Shown: piece after piece, positions 9,693 through 20,715 of the stretch
Position numbering within the stretch: position 1 is the first letter of the stretch
How the letters are laid out: each line of letters starts with the position of its first letter
NCBI GenBank assembly: GCA_002110485.1
Contig: MOWL01000073.1
Coordinates: 62,001 to 126,000 of the forward strand
DNA length: 64,000 bases
Direction of reading: 5' to 3'
Source: Emergomyces orientalis
Lineage: Eukaryota > Ascomycota > Eurotiomycetes > Onygenales > Ajellomycetaceae
Notes under the pieces: model-generated
Databases searched by the model: none
Seen by the model: only the letters and a program-made list of their open reading frames with translations
What the model was told of the DNA's origin: nothing
Translations under genes and position numbers: made by a program

Positions 9693-11488
9693 TTACGTAA
9701 AATGTGGAAATGTAGCACGATGCCAAGGCTGTTCGAAGGTCGGCTGGGACTCAGCTGCCGGCGGATCGGTTTCTATAAAACTTGCAAATGCAGCAGGATG
9801 CCACGGCAGTTCGGAGGTTGTCGGCTGGGAGGGTGACTCAGCTGCCAGCGGATTGGTTTCTATGAAACTTGCAAATGCAGCAGGATGCCACGGCAGTTCG
9901 GAGGTTGTTGGCTGGGAGGTTGATTCAGCTGATGGCTGAGGTACCAGGGTTGCTGGATCAGTCTCGATGAAACTTGCAAATGTAGCAGGATGCCACGGCT
10001 GTTCGGAGGTTGACTCAGCTGCTGGCTGAGATGCTGGATCAGTTTCTATGAAACTTGCAAATGCAGCAGGACGGAAGGCCGGTGTCAGGCATATTGGCGC
10101 TTGATATTGGTACGCGTTGTTATAGCTATCCATATTCATTCCATTGAAATCGGGGGTGGCCTGAGGTCCTGCATCTATTGGAATTTGCAGACTCGTGGGT
10201 GGTATATTTACAGTTTCGTTCGATCCTTGTGTGCTCGCAGCATTTTCCAGTCTGTTGGATGGCCCTCGATGGTCATTGATATTCTTTTCGATGTTGCTCG
10301 GAGAGCTGGACGACGGTCTAACATGTGCCCTGGAAGCTTGTGTGCGTCTTCTTTTGCCAGGAGGTAATCTCGAGGAGGATACGGCCCGCTTTTGTTTTCC
10401 ATTCTGGCCATCAATTGCTTGTGGGGAGTCCGTGAGGCGATTTCGAGGCGATGAGCGGTGGATGTATTCCTCATGAATTTTCTGATATGCCGTTGATAGT
10501 GAATCCCGCACAGAGAAGGCATTCAAATGTTCGATGTATGCATTCACCGCACTGATTTCGATCGACACCCATCTTCTCCGTTCGAAACTAAGGTATCTGT
10601 TTAGTTGGAAAGAATTTGCTCTCTTTCATCAGCATAACTAACCTTTTCACAGAAGTGGATTGGAGAGAAAGAACCATGCACCTGGGCTTGATTTGAGCCC
10701 ATTTTTTGCCCTTGCAGTATTGGCCATATAGCTTCGAGCGTTGCTCCCTGATCGCTTCCTTCGGGAGTTGACCCCAGATCTTCTCCGTGGTGCTATCTAA
10801 CACCCTTGTGAGTATCTTTCTGGGCTCCTGGGGTTCAAGGGACTCCTTGTGGTTCTTCTTGTATTTCAAACTCTGGGCTCTCACTTCTTCCTCAATCGAT
10901 TCGAAAACTTTGATGGAATTGACCACGCGCCGTACAGGGCTAACATGCTTGATCTGCTGGGAATCGTTAAAGCAGAATTCGACAAGCCCATGCCAGCCAC
11001 GACACTTTGTTGCTTTTGAGTCAAAAAACGATTTTGGTTCCGACGTCCAACGCGCTGTCGATTTTTTGAGCTCTTCTAACTCATTATCATCAAGCTCCCA
11101 GTTCTCAGTGAGAGTTGTAAGTGAGGATATCTGTTTAGCGGATAAAGCTTGAGCTCCTGACTTGAAGCTTTGAAAGAATTCATGTCGTGTGGGCCGGTGT
11201 GCATTCTGGCGGCGGATTGCTGCAGTAACAGCTTTGAAAAATGATGTTGTGTCATTCAGGGAATCGCATATAGTCTTCAGGAATTTTCCAATGTCCTAGA
11301 AATATGTAAGTTGGAAGAAAGAAATAAAAATCGACCTGTGTAACATACCTCCTCCCCTAAATTGCTGACAATATCTCCAAGTTCCGAAAGCTTTGCTTTC
11401 AATGGGCTGTCGATAACCTGCGTTCAGTTAGCTTCAGATCAGGAAATAGGCGGCGGCAAGTTACCGTAGAACTAATTCTATTTCCCAT
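9693..11488 (-). CDS. Putative N-myristoylated protein with C-terminal tandem repeats
   Basis: A four-exon model: 11488-11465, 11417-11349, 11295-10643 and 10587-9693, all with GT...AG sites and consistent phase, giving 546 residues. The product begins MGNRISST, which fits the N-myristoylation consensus (Gly2, Ser6) and suggests membrane anchoring. Residues 9-280 are helical and charged, with no family I recognise. A basic, low-complexity stretch (GKRRRTQASR) follows and could be a nuclear signal. The C-terminus carries about five copies of a repeat with core PWHPAAFASFIETDP separated by PQPSAEST-like spacers. The near-identical repeat copies suggest recent expansion. The G-rich sequence just upstream (11520-11603) is probably its promoter. 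Function unknown. Confidence 0.65.
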
Positions 11489-11519
11489 TCCCGCGGTGTG
11501 AAAGGGATTGTTGATGAAC

Positions 11520-11603
11520 TGTCAAGTTGGGAGATGGTTGGAGATGGTTGAGGATGGGGACCTGGTGAGGATGGGGACCTGGTTGAGGATGGGGAGCAAC
11601 TCG
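11520..11603. repeat. G-rich tandem repeat upstream of the myristoylation-motif gene
   Basis: Short copies of GGATGGGGACCTGGT and GGAGATGGTT repeat in tandem. Several GG/GGGG runs lie on the plus strand within 85 bases, so a G-quadruplex is possible. The repeat lies about 30 bases upstream of the start codon of the gene at 9693-11488. Confidence 0.6.
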
Positions 11604-12137
11604 CTAGCAGGAAGGATAATTGCCTAGACAAGTATCATTCCCGCTAAAACTTTTAGCGCGCCACCAGACTCACAACTTCTTGATGTGCGTTATTGATATC
11701 TCGCTTTCGTCTCGGTTTCTCCTCGCCAAAGCTGCGCCGTGCGTGCGAAGCAAGGATGACCTAGACCCAGCAAGAGTATTGAGCCCGAGAACGAGACTTT
11801 TTGGATCTCCCTCGCCCAATGAGGACAGTCGAGGGCACGGGGAAACTTGTGTCAATCACCTGGGAGCGCGAGTGCGATATACAAACCCAGCTTGAGTCCG
11901 TGCCGTCCTCATGCAAAGGGATCACAACACATTAACAACAATAGTGTAAGTATTTGTACAGGCCCTGGACAACTCCGTCTAACATTTGCTGAAATGAGGA
12001 TGGAATACCCCCTCAACCATCGAAAAAGCCCCCATTCGAGGCGCACAGAGCGTGGCTGCCCGATAGTTATAAACCACATCAAATCGCTCCGCGATGGATC
12101 ATTTCAAAATGGACCACCTTGGCTGCCTTGTCTTGCA

Positions 12138-13053
12138 ATGCATCCTAACATCTCATATGCGCTTCTGTCCGCGGCGCTCATCGTGCTAAGTGCGGTGCAT
12201 CTCATCTTGCTTACCGTTCACCGCCCCCAGCCTCACCGTTTGCCTGAGATATCGATCTTCGTTCTCTTTATCTGCGTCAATGCTGTCGTCATTGGCGTTG
12301 GCCTTTCAGGCTTACGGCTTGGAGGTGAGCAGACCCTTCGACCGAGATGGTGATGATAAATGCTAAATGCTTGTTTCAGATACGCCAGCATTTTACTACC
12401 CCTTGGGACTATGTACAGCATTTCCGTTACCTCTAGAGGTAGATTGCTTCCAGCTTCTTATGTCGTCCTCGCTGATCGCGCGATGTCTAGATGATTCGGC
12501 AGACTAAAATCCAGGCTGGACCACTTACGAACGCCCTGCTGCATCGATTATTTCTAGGATATGGTTTTCTGTCCCCCGCGGTAAAGCTCGGTTTGATCTT
12601 ATGGTGTGCTCTTCTCCCCGATCTTGGTAGGCCTTGTGCTCATTTGAAGTTAGCTCGGTCGCCTACAAGGCGTCGGTGAAAGGTCCAGCTGTGGTCGTGT
12701 CTGTCGACTACATGGTACTTGCGATTGCCGGTCTGCTTTTTTGGCGCGGGATTCGCGGTATACCATCTCAGGGCCCCATAATCCGTGAAGTTACAATCCA
12801 TGCACTTCTTGTTCTCGTAACAGCAGGGTTTGCCGCAGGCGGACTCGTCCACGACTGGCCCCTCTGGATCGAAGTAAGTTCAGTGAAACCATGGCTCTCT
12901 CTCCAGCGTGTGCTGACATGACTCCAGGTGATGTTGATTATCACTATTGGTGCTTATATGGCTCGAAATATTTCCGCTCGGTCTGGGGAACTGGGGAACA
13001 CCGTGCCATTACATGGCTTCCCAGACAACACATCTGATATTTCCTGTTTCTGA
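12138..13053 (+). CDS. Multi-pass integral membrane protein
   Basis: A five-exon model: 12138-12324, 12380-12438, 12491-12603, 12654-12873 and 12928-13053. All introns are 49-55 bases with GT...AG sites, the phase is kept throughout, and the product has 234 residues. Hydrophobic segments near residues 6-27 (YALLSAALIVLSAVHLILL), 37-59 (ISIFVLFICVNAVVIGVGL), 100-118, 136-154, 165-187 and 190-208 suggest about six membrane spans. The hydrophilic C-terminus (SARSGELGNTVPLHG) is likely on one side of the membrane. The family is not recognised, although small polytopic proteins of this kind are common in fungi. The third intron boundary (12603/12654) is the least certain, because one alternative donor nearby would break the frame. 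Confidence 0.6.
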
Positions 13054-13432
13054 TCGCATTGGAATGTGGCTGCCTGTGGATACTAGTTGTAGCAAGGCCC
13101 CATGCTCTTCTAAATTTACTTGCTTCTAATTGCTTGAACGTTGAATAGTTTTAGCTCTTTCCGTTTAATACCATAATAATATTGATTGATCTAACTTCCA
13201 GTTTCATTTCTGCTCCCTCCTTGTCTTATCCTTTAGAGTGAAGGTTATTAAAGCTAAAGACTCGAGCACAAATTTATCCAGAGCTAATATGATATTCTTC
13301 ACTTGCATGGCGAAGGTACAGTTGAGTACTCATACAGTTACTTTACAGCAGCAAGCAAAGTGATTCTGGTTTTGAGAGGTATATGGTTCTCTTAGAATGT
13401 GCTTTTCATTGTGCAGCTAACACCATTCAGAG

Positions 13433-14122
13433 ATGGCGTTGACCTCGGACCGGCAATTACGGAAAAGAGCAAGCACCCAAGCGATGCGAGAAAATGCAGA
13501 ACCCAACAAAAGAACTGACAGATCTCAAAATCACGATGACGACCAAGCCACGGCCCATGATCTATTGGAAGAAATACGGAGAAGAAGCCAAAAAAAGGAA
13601 GGATATGTTGAAAAACCAGTTCGCCAACGTCTGAGACTCTACTGCTGCGGGTGTGAGGGGGATGTTGGCGGTGGGGGGGAATGTCGACGATGTGGCCATT
13701 CATGTACATCGTGTCCGGTGTGCTTGCACGAGAGGAGACTGCGCAGGGAAAGATCTGTTGACCCACCACACGAACCGAACCAAGCGAATAAACATCATGA
13801 TGCTCAGACAAACAACCAAACGCGCGCAGTCCCGGCGACCGATCTTAGCCAAGCTATCAAGATCGATGAAGACCCAGAAACAGAAACAGACTCTGTGCTC
13901 TATATGTTGCCTTATTCTAAACTGAAGCGGAAACTGAGAGAGAAACAACAAAAACGGCAGACCTGGGTTAATCGAGCCATCAAGTGCTGCTCCTGCGAAG
14001 GTACTGGCTCGACGGTCAACAAATGCGCATGTGGGCATGAGTATTGCGGAGTATGCTTCCGTTACTCAGATGAGCCCATCACGACAACAGGTGAACCTGT
14101 CGGGGAGATTCGAGATTTGTAA
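13433..14122 (+). CDS. Protein with two similar Cys/His zinc-binding modules
   Basis: A single-exon gene of 229 residues. The basic, Gln/Arg-rich N-terminus precedes a first module (about residues 71-97) with spacing CCxC...CxxCxHxCxxCxxC. A second module (about 184-209) reads KCCSCEGTG...NKCACGHEYCGVC. The two share the pattern C-C-x-C, an acidic-glycine turn, then C-x-x/x-C-G-H-x-x-C-x-x-C, which suggests an internal duplication of a treble-clef or zinc-ribbon unit. The polar linker between them is probably disordered. Such modules commonly bind protein or nucleic acid, but no specific partner can be named. No signal peptide or membrane segment is present. Confidence 0.65.
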   Translation: MALTSDRQLRKRASTQAMRENAEPNKRTDRSQNHDDDQATAHDLLEEIRRRSQKKEGYVEKPVRQRLRLYCCGCEGDVGGGGECRRCGHSCTSCPVCLHERRLRRERSVDPPHEPNQANKHHDAQTNNQTRAVPATDLSQAIKIDEDPETETDSVLYMLPYSKLKRKLREKQQKRQTWVNRAIKCCSCEGTGSTVNKCACGHEYCGVCFRYSDEPITTTGEPVGEIRDL

Positions 14123-15223
14123 GATGGGCGTGCTATTGCGCTAGGCGTGGAGCTGAAAATCAGTCCATGTACTATGTGGGGGATTAGCATTGCAGGAACT
14201 CTACATTTCACAGGCTCTCAGATAAACAATTTTTCCTTCAAAATGTAGAATGTATATTTTGCAGTGAGTTAAGCCTACTGCTCATCTGCTCTTCACCACT
14301 TCCTCAGCCGTTCTTCTTCGGGTAGCTCTCTACTTGTCTTGGGGCGAGGCACAATTAGCGCCATTTTCCTCCCGCTTTTTAGCCAATCACAACTTCGGAA
14401 GTGGCAGTTACACACCAATTAATAGTGGTGGTAGAAAGACGCGCGCTAATTGCGCCTCCCTCAGGCGAGAAGATCGTATCATTCACTCTTTTCACAGAAC
14501 CAAAGACCTACTGTCTATCAAAGTCTGCTTCATATATCCTTAATTCTTCTTGATTCTCACCCTCCAGTCCTTGCCAAGCGCCTCAAAAGGGACCTAAAAA
14601 TCCTTCACTGGAAGCCATCTGACTGGAAAAAAAGGTGTTTAGAATGCGACCGTCTCTCTGATGACGATTTCGCAGGTCTTGCTCTTGCTCTGGCTGATTT
14701 TACACCATTTACTGATATTGAATTAACTAAAATAAATGTTTTCCCTCGCTTGTTTTGACAATCAAGACTAGCCCGTCGCCTTGTTCTTATGCAACGGGAG
14801 GGATTTGCTCCTATAAGAGCATATGAACTCTTTGCCTTGTTACGCGCTTGCGCTTTGTTACATGCATGCATGATTTTGGCACCAACACCTCATTGATGAC
14901 CCGGGAGAACTATACACGAAGAATCGACGGGTGGGGGGCTAAAAATGAGTTGCATCGCTCATCCCATTTGCACCCTGGTTGCATGCACTGGTCCCATAAC
15001 TGCCTTCTTGCATACCCCAATGTAGCCCCTGCAACAAGTACCAAATCGAGCTAAATGTTTTCCTCTCGCTGGTTTTGATGATCAACACTCCAAGCAGCTA
15101 TAAGAATAGCCATGTTCGTCCACAGTCGTCTAGCAAATACAATCCTTATCCACGAGAGCCACGCAGAAGAATACCAAGACTTCCACAGAGAGCATCTCAT
15201 AAGCTTCAATCTGTCTTTCCATC
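14123..15223. other. Intergenic stretch with short inverted and direct repeats
   Basis: About 1.1 kb. An imperfect 16-base inverted repeat (GAGGCACAATTAGCGC near 14345, complement near 14440) bounds about 110 bases. A diverged direct repeat of about 38 bases (AAATGTTTTCC...CTCGCT) occurs near 14733 and 15053. A frame at 14450-14758 is open but has no motif, and I do not call it a gene. Confidence 0.45.
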
Positions 15224-15771
15224 ATGGTAAGTTAAGCACTTCCGTCTTGTTGTTTCTTAATGCTTATCTTATTCAGGAATCTCTCAGTAGCGTTGCTCAA
15301 GCGAGACGGGATGTTGAACAAAATATTTCCATCCTGGATGATCTCTATAGCGCGTTACTCCAAACGAGACAGGATATTGAACAATATATTGACGCGCTGA
15401 TTGAACGTCTTCAGCCCCTTAGCAACACCGAGAAAACTGGTGACATACAAAAATATCTTCAAGAATTTGGCATAGATTTCGACAAGCTTCTTTTGTTGTT
15501 TGGAAAGCTGCCAGGGTTTACATCGAGCGCTTTGAGTATAGACATAGAAACAGAGGAATTGGGTGGGCTCAGATGGCATATAACCTCTTTCTGGGAAGAT
15601 CGCGGACATGTACAGCAGATCGTGTACACATACTCATTATGTCGTCAATCGCAAGATGCTAAGCTTCGTCGAGGGGTAGCGTACCTTCTGGAACAGATGG
15701 GTGATTTACAAGTTGTTTGTGAAGAAAGGAAGGAGCAACTGGAGGCAGACCTGCTCCATAGTGCATATTAA
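15224..15771 (+). CDS. Small coiled-coil hypothetical protein
   Basis: The preferred model has an ATG-only first exon (15224-15226) followed at once by GTAAGT, a 50-base intron (15227-15276, ending TTATTCAG), then an open exon 15277-15771. The product has 165 residues and begins M-ESLSSVAQARRDVEQ. Alternatively, the same frame is open without splicing from 15112 and would give 219 residues. The near-perfect donor and acceptor favour the spliced form. The N-terminal half holds two similar helical segments (SVAQARRDVEQNISILDDLY and ALLQTRQDIEQYIDALIERL), probably a duplicated coiled coil. The C-terminal half has a helix of charged heptads. The family is not recognised. Confidence 0.5.
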
Positions 15772-16437
15772 TGTGTTTTATCAATAAAAATCTCAACTCA
15801 TCCAAAACGATCCCGAATCTCTAAGCAACACACCCAGAGCGATTAGGTCGTTGCTTGGTGGAAATGCTACCAGAGAATGTAAATGAATGGTGCCATACCG
15901 TACATAAGTAAACTCCCAGTTGGGTTGGGCAAAGCGAAGATCCAAACCGTTAGTTCCTGCCTCCGTGGCTAACATATTCCAGGGGCCGAATTTAGTTCCC
16001 CGGGCGGGAAGCAATGCGGTCAAGGTAAGGCTGGCTTGCACTCTGGACCTTGTTGTGTCTCTCGCTAGACTCCATAAAGAGAGGCCTTGCACCCGGCCTT
16101 CTCCCATCTCTTACTCTCCACACACGTCGGAAACGACGCTAGGCGGCATGGGATCACAGAATTCCAATCTCAACCATCTTCTTGGCCCCCGTTCCGGACG
16201 ACTTTTTGGGTGGTTTCTTGTTTTTACCCTTCTTTTATCTTGCTTGGTGTTGCCTTCTGGGTTGCTGTTTGAATGGTCGCAAAAGTCGCAGTGAGGTTGC
16301 CTGCCCAGTTGGTCAAATTATTTCCTCAGCCACAAAGAGCAAAGAGATAACGGGATTGAACAAAAGTTGTTATATTCAAGTCCTCGAAGAAGTAAAAGCC
16401 CAGAGACCACGACAGCTCTCACCCCCAAGAAACCAAA
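15772..16437. other. Intergenic, no supported gene
   Basis: Overlapping open frames on both strands (15793-16107 minus and 15920-16294 plus) have no domain and contradict each other. The last 100 bases upstream of the C2H2 gene are probably its leader. Confidence 0.4.
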
Positions 16438-17409
16438 ATGGCTCAGGAGGTGCCGTCAGTCGTGGTTGATGATTCTGAACCGAGGCTGGCCGCAAGGCGA
16501 ACGAGGGAGCCGCCCAAAAATGCCGGCCAGATACACTGTGATCATCCAGATTGCCGCAATCATATCCCATACTTCAAGAGACGCAGTGGATGGAGGTATG
16601 CAGCCCCTTTTTTGAATATGGTTCCCTTTTCTTGAACTATGTGTTAAGTACCTGAACAGCAAACGCATGGATAAACATGCCCGCTCATACAGGTGCACGT
16701 TCCCAGGTTGCAACCGCCTGTTTACCCGGAAAGATAGCATGCGCCGTCATGTACAAGAGATTCATCAAAAAGAGAAGAAGTGGATGTGTCCTTATTCAGA
16801 CTGTGATCGCAGCTCAGGAAAAGGATTTACCAGAGAAGCAGTTCTCAAATTTCATATCCACCACATTCATGCAAAACGAGATCGCTTTCTCCGTGATGAA
16901 ATTATTCGGCTTCGGCTGGAAGTTACGCAAAGGGATTCCAGCCTGGATAAGACAGAAATTGAGCTGACTGGAAAAGAGACTTGCTTCGCACTTTCTCCTT
17001 CTGTTCAGCTCCCTTCCTGTGCGGAGCTCGAAGAGGGAGTTTCAGCAAATGGATTCCAAAAAACTGAACTGCGCATGTTTAAGGAGGACAGTGGCAAATT
17101 GTTGAGAATGGATGTCCGATCACTTTTGAATCCTCCAGATGAGGAAGAGAGGAAAGTGATCGCTGCCATTGCATCAACAGAGTTGAGGAAGATGTCTCAG
17201 CCTCCATCAATAACCCAGGGCCAGGTCAATTTTCCACACAGGGTAAGACTTCTCCAGCTTATGGGTCATACTTCTGGCTGATTTAATGCGCGCAGCAGCG
17301 GAAGAAATATCCATGTCCACACGCTGCAGCACATTCATGCAAGTCAACATTCACCACCCGCAGTTACGCCTCACGCCACGGAAAGAACGGTTATAATAAC
17401 ACTTACTAG
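16438..17409 (+). CDS. C2H2 zinc-finger protein, probable transcription factor
   Basis: A three-exon model: 16438-16595, 16660-17242 and 17296-17409, with GT...AG introns of 64 and 53 bases and consistent phase, giving 284 residues. The first finger is partial (Cys34, Cys39, then His59) and spans the first intron. The second is canonical (Cys65, Cys70, His83, His88). The third has a longer loop (Cys96, Cys101, His118, His123). A fourth Cys/His cluster lies in the last exon (Cys254, Cys262, His275). The middle region is acidic and helical. It probably acts as a sequence-specific DNA-binding protein in the nucleus. It lies next to the DUF3435 recombinase gene, transcribed towards it, which fits either a neighbour or a cargo gene. 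Confidence 0.75.
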
Positions 17410-17919
17410 AATGCCCGATCGCTTGCAAGAGAAACTGCCTTTATGCCGGGAAACCTTAAGAACATAATAAGAAATAAATAACAATCTCATACTCTGAACC
17501 TATTTCAACACTTCAGTACAGGTTCTGAAGAGCCCTAGGACTTTTTGTTTCTTGTTTGTACATAAGACAAAAAAAATTAACTGTTGATGATGTTACCTCT
17601 ATCCGTAAGCATCAAGTTGATATTGGCTGGACGAGAGCCCAAGTTGATCTGAGGGACTTGAGAACTCTCACTTGAATTGAGTAACTTCATGTGAAATATC
17701 TCGAGCTGAGCTAACCGCACTCGTGGGTGTGTGCATCACAAAATGATAAGTAATTGGAAGCGAGATATCCATGGGCTCGAGCTGCCCTTATATTGTAGTA
17801 GTAAAGAGCAGAGCAAGAAAAATTAAAATTATTGGATAGAAAACATCGCCTTAGCTTATCTATTAATCCAAAACAATTATATCCAAATAGAGCAAATGCC
17901 GACCTGCGGGTATTTTATC
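17410..17919. other. Intergenic between convergent C2H2 and recombinase genes
   Basis: AT-rich 3' flanks of two convergent genes. It holds the dispersed repeat copy at 17509-17565. I see no coding region. Confidence 0.5.
17509..17565 (+). repeat. Dispersed repeat, partner of 3925-3980
   Basis: Matches the reverse complement of 3925-3980 over about 55 bases. It includes a small palindrome (CTTCAG, eight-base spacer, CTGAAG). The two copies face each other across 13.5 kb. Confidence 0.6.
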
Positions 17920-20715
17920 TTAATCAAATGCAAAAGGGAAACGGAAAGGCAGATGAGGATGTGAGGAATTGTGAATGATCTGTGAGATGAACGGGGGCTT
18001 CCAGGAACACATGAAACTCCCACCTCGATGATTGGCCTCCTCGCACTGGTGGCCAGCCGGAATCAAAGATGGTTGGGAGTTCGGTGGCAGGCAGCCAGTC
18101 GGGGCACTGGGTTCACCGGATTGTGCGAGTATCCTGTACTTGGGCGAACGTGTAACGGTTCCGTGTGCAGTTTCCGCATGGACCAGAAGCTCTTTCAGAG
18201 TTGCAAGCCTCACATTGCACATATTGCAATCCAGCGGCCGGAACTTATCCAGATGCCGCCTCTGGAAATGTTTGGTGAGGTCTCCCGGTTGATGGAATGA
18301 ATAGACCCGATCTGACAGCACGAGGTTGGTGTTCTGCAGACAGATAAAGCATATTTTGGGTCGGGCTTCCATCCGAACCGCTCGAGCGGCTGACTCCAGG
18401 CGCCTGTCTGATGATGGTTGGCCAATCGCGTCTGCCTTGTGGGCGGTCGGTTTCGCTGTGGTTGGCTTGGGGCCGGAGCCACAGCCGCGCCGACGGCAGA
18501 TGGGGCCTTCCTCAACACCGCAGTTTGCAGAGATCGCGTCGATGGCCCTGGTCCGTCGTTGTAGTTCCGCCGCTGAAGTTGTTGGCGGCAACGTCAGGAC
18601 TGCGTCGATCATTATCATCAGCTCAGGTGGCATGTACCGCTCCAGTACACTTCTAACGTGCTCATCGACCACCTTTCCAGATAGCTGTCGCTCGCTGTCG
18701 ATCACTGGCTGTTCCTGTCGGTACCGCTCCAGAATCTCACGCTTGAGCAGCGTCCTCGCGCGCTGCTTCGCCCCGCGGAGCCGGCAAACGGCTTCGTGAT
18801 GCCTTTGGTCCCATCTCTCGTACTCCTCAACCCGGCGCCCGTACCTCTTCTCCCATCGGTCGTCGGCCTCGGCCTTCCGCCGGTACCTCTGTCCGATCCT
18901 GCCATGGAGCCAGCTTGCAGCAGAGTCGCGGCGTTTCTTCAGATATTCAACCCCCCGAGAGATCTTCAGGATGTGGGGCAGCTGGTTCACCGATCTCGAC
19001 TGCTCCGGCGTCAGCTTCCATGGACGGCGGGGGTCGATGGACCGGCTCATCGAGCACACCATCCTCATTAGCGCTTTCTGCGGCTCGAGGCCACGGTAGA
19101 TGCTGAGAACATCGGCGGTGATGTTTCGATCCAGATAGTGTTTGACGAATGTATCGATGCTGGCGTGCTGGAGCATCAGGTTTTGAAGGGAATCACTTAT
19201 ATCCGCTGTCCGATAACGTCAACATTAACACACCACTCCAGAAGCGGTAAGTGGGATAGAGAGGGGAGCGACCAGAAGAACAGGAGGATAGATGGATACT
19301 CACGGCTCTCGTTATAAGCCTTCGCGGCTCCGTCACGGAGGATATACGGCTTTGTGATCTGATCAAAGCCCGTGATCTCACCGCCCTTTCTCATCCGATT
19401 TCGCAGTGACGATGTGGTCAGCCGTTTCTCATGTGCGATCCGGACGCCATCTCCCTCGCGGACCACCATGCAGAAGACGAACTTGTCCAGCAAATCATCC
19501 CGCAGGGGCAGTTCCTGCTGATTGAGCCCGTCCAGAATGCCCAGGCTGTACAGCTGCTCCGCGGTTTTGATGCTCGGCGACTTGAACGCCGCGATGTGGA
19601 ACAGCATCCCCAGAAGAAAGACATGTGGACTGAGTACCAGGGTGGGGTCGTAGATGATCTCCGGAAGCCAAAATGTGTTACTGAACGGGGAGTTAGTCGG
19701 CTCGTGAAGGAACAAGGCGGCCATGGAGCATGGGTGAAAACTTACGCATCCTTCATGCCCAGGTGTGTCTTGGTGAAGTGGGCCGTCAGGCCCACACACA
19801 GACGTGGTGTGCTGGAATGGGGGTCTCGGACTAGCGTGAGCACGAGGTCGCGATAGCGAAGCTGGGTCAAGGCATCTGGCCGGTTGCCCGTAACGGCCGC
19901 GAGCTGGGTGTAGAGGATCAGCTGGATGCGCGCCCAGCCGACCTGAAACTCCATCTCATTCGTCGTCAGAAGCACGCGGTTGTACTCTGCAAGGTCATCA
20001 ACGTACATGGTCCCTGGTGGCCTCGGGTCACGGTTGAGCTTTTTCTCGTCGGCGATGAGCTCGATCACCTGCCGCGACGGTTTAGACCGACGGAGATACT
20101 CAAAAAGGGCGTGGGAGATAGATCGGAGGTAGTACTCACATCCTGTGATTGTGCCATGATCAGGGGGTCGATGTCGTTGCCGGTGTCTTGCTTGTAGGCC
20201 TGCGAATACTGCTTCCAGAGTGTTATCAAGGAGCTAACCGCTTGGATCCCCGGACGCCTTCTTCCGCCCTTGCCACGTCGCTGATCACAGGCCCAACTGA
20301 GGAACCCTTTAAGGGATTGGACTGAGAGTGCCCGATAGGCGTCGAACACGTCTCTCTTCATGTATTTGCAATATCTGAGTCCCTCCTGGTCAGCGCTTGC
20401 CTGCAGTACACCAGGGGATCACACTCACTGGTGCCAGTGGTCGCGGGCTCTATCTATCCCGTCGATGGTCTGTTGCTTCAGGCGACGCCGCCGGAGGTGT
20501 TTGATGTCAAGGTTGGCCTCCTCGGCCTCATAGTGTTCAGGAGGAGGAAGCTTGTCTTCTTCCCAAAACTCCTCATCACTTTCATCACTCTCATCGCTAT
20601 CGCCGGTCCCGTCAGTGTCATTACCGCTGTCGTCTGAAAATATATCATTGGTGTAGCAATCGGTGTCGTCCGGCCCACTGCCCTCATCCTCGCCGAACGC
20701 AGCCATTTTGAGCAT
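17920..20715 (-). CDS. DUF3435 tyrosine recombinase, Starship captain type
   Basis: A five-exon model: 20715-20429, 20374-20140, 20068-19746, 19680-19304 and 19205-17920. All introns are GT...AG and the phase is kept, giving 835 residues with no disruption. The N-terminus is acidic (SDESDESDEEFWEED). The recombinase core shows the first catalytic arginine in TGNRPDALTQLRYRDL (Arg237). A second-box arginine lies in YILRDG (about Arg397). The histidine of LMLQHAS (His421) is followed by the tyrosine nucleophile of FVKHY (Tyr431). C-terminally there are two C2H2-like fingers (about 693-725 and 734-755). In Starships the captain sits at one end and is transcribed inward; here that points towards the genes at lower coordinates. 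An ordinary non-Starship DUF3435 gene remains possible, because no element boundary was proven. Confidence 0.85.

Noticed and set aside
14450..14758. Possible 102-residue protein
   Set aside because: Starts inside an inverted-repeat region, no recognisable domain, and no upstream promoter-like context.
15793..16294. Opposing open frames between two genes
   Set aside because: Each contradicts the other and neither has a motif.
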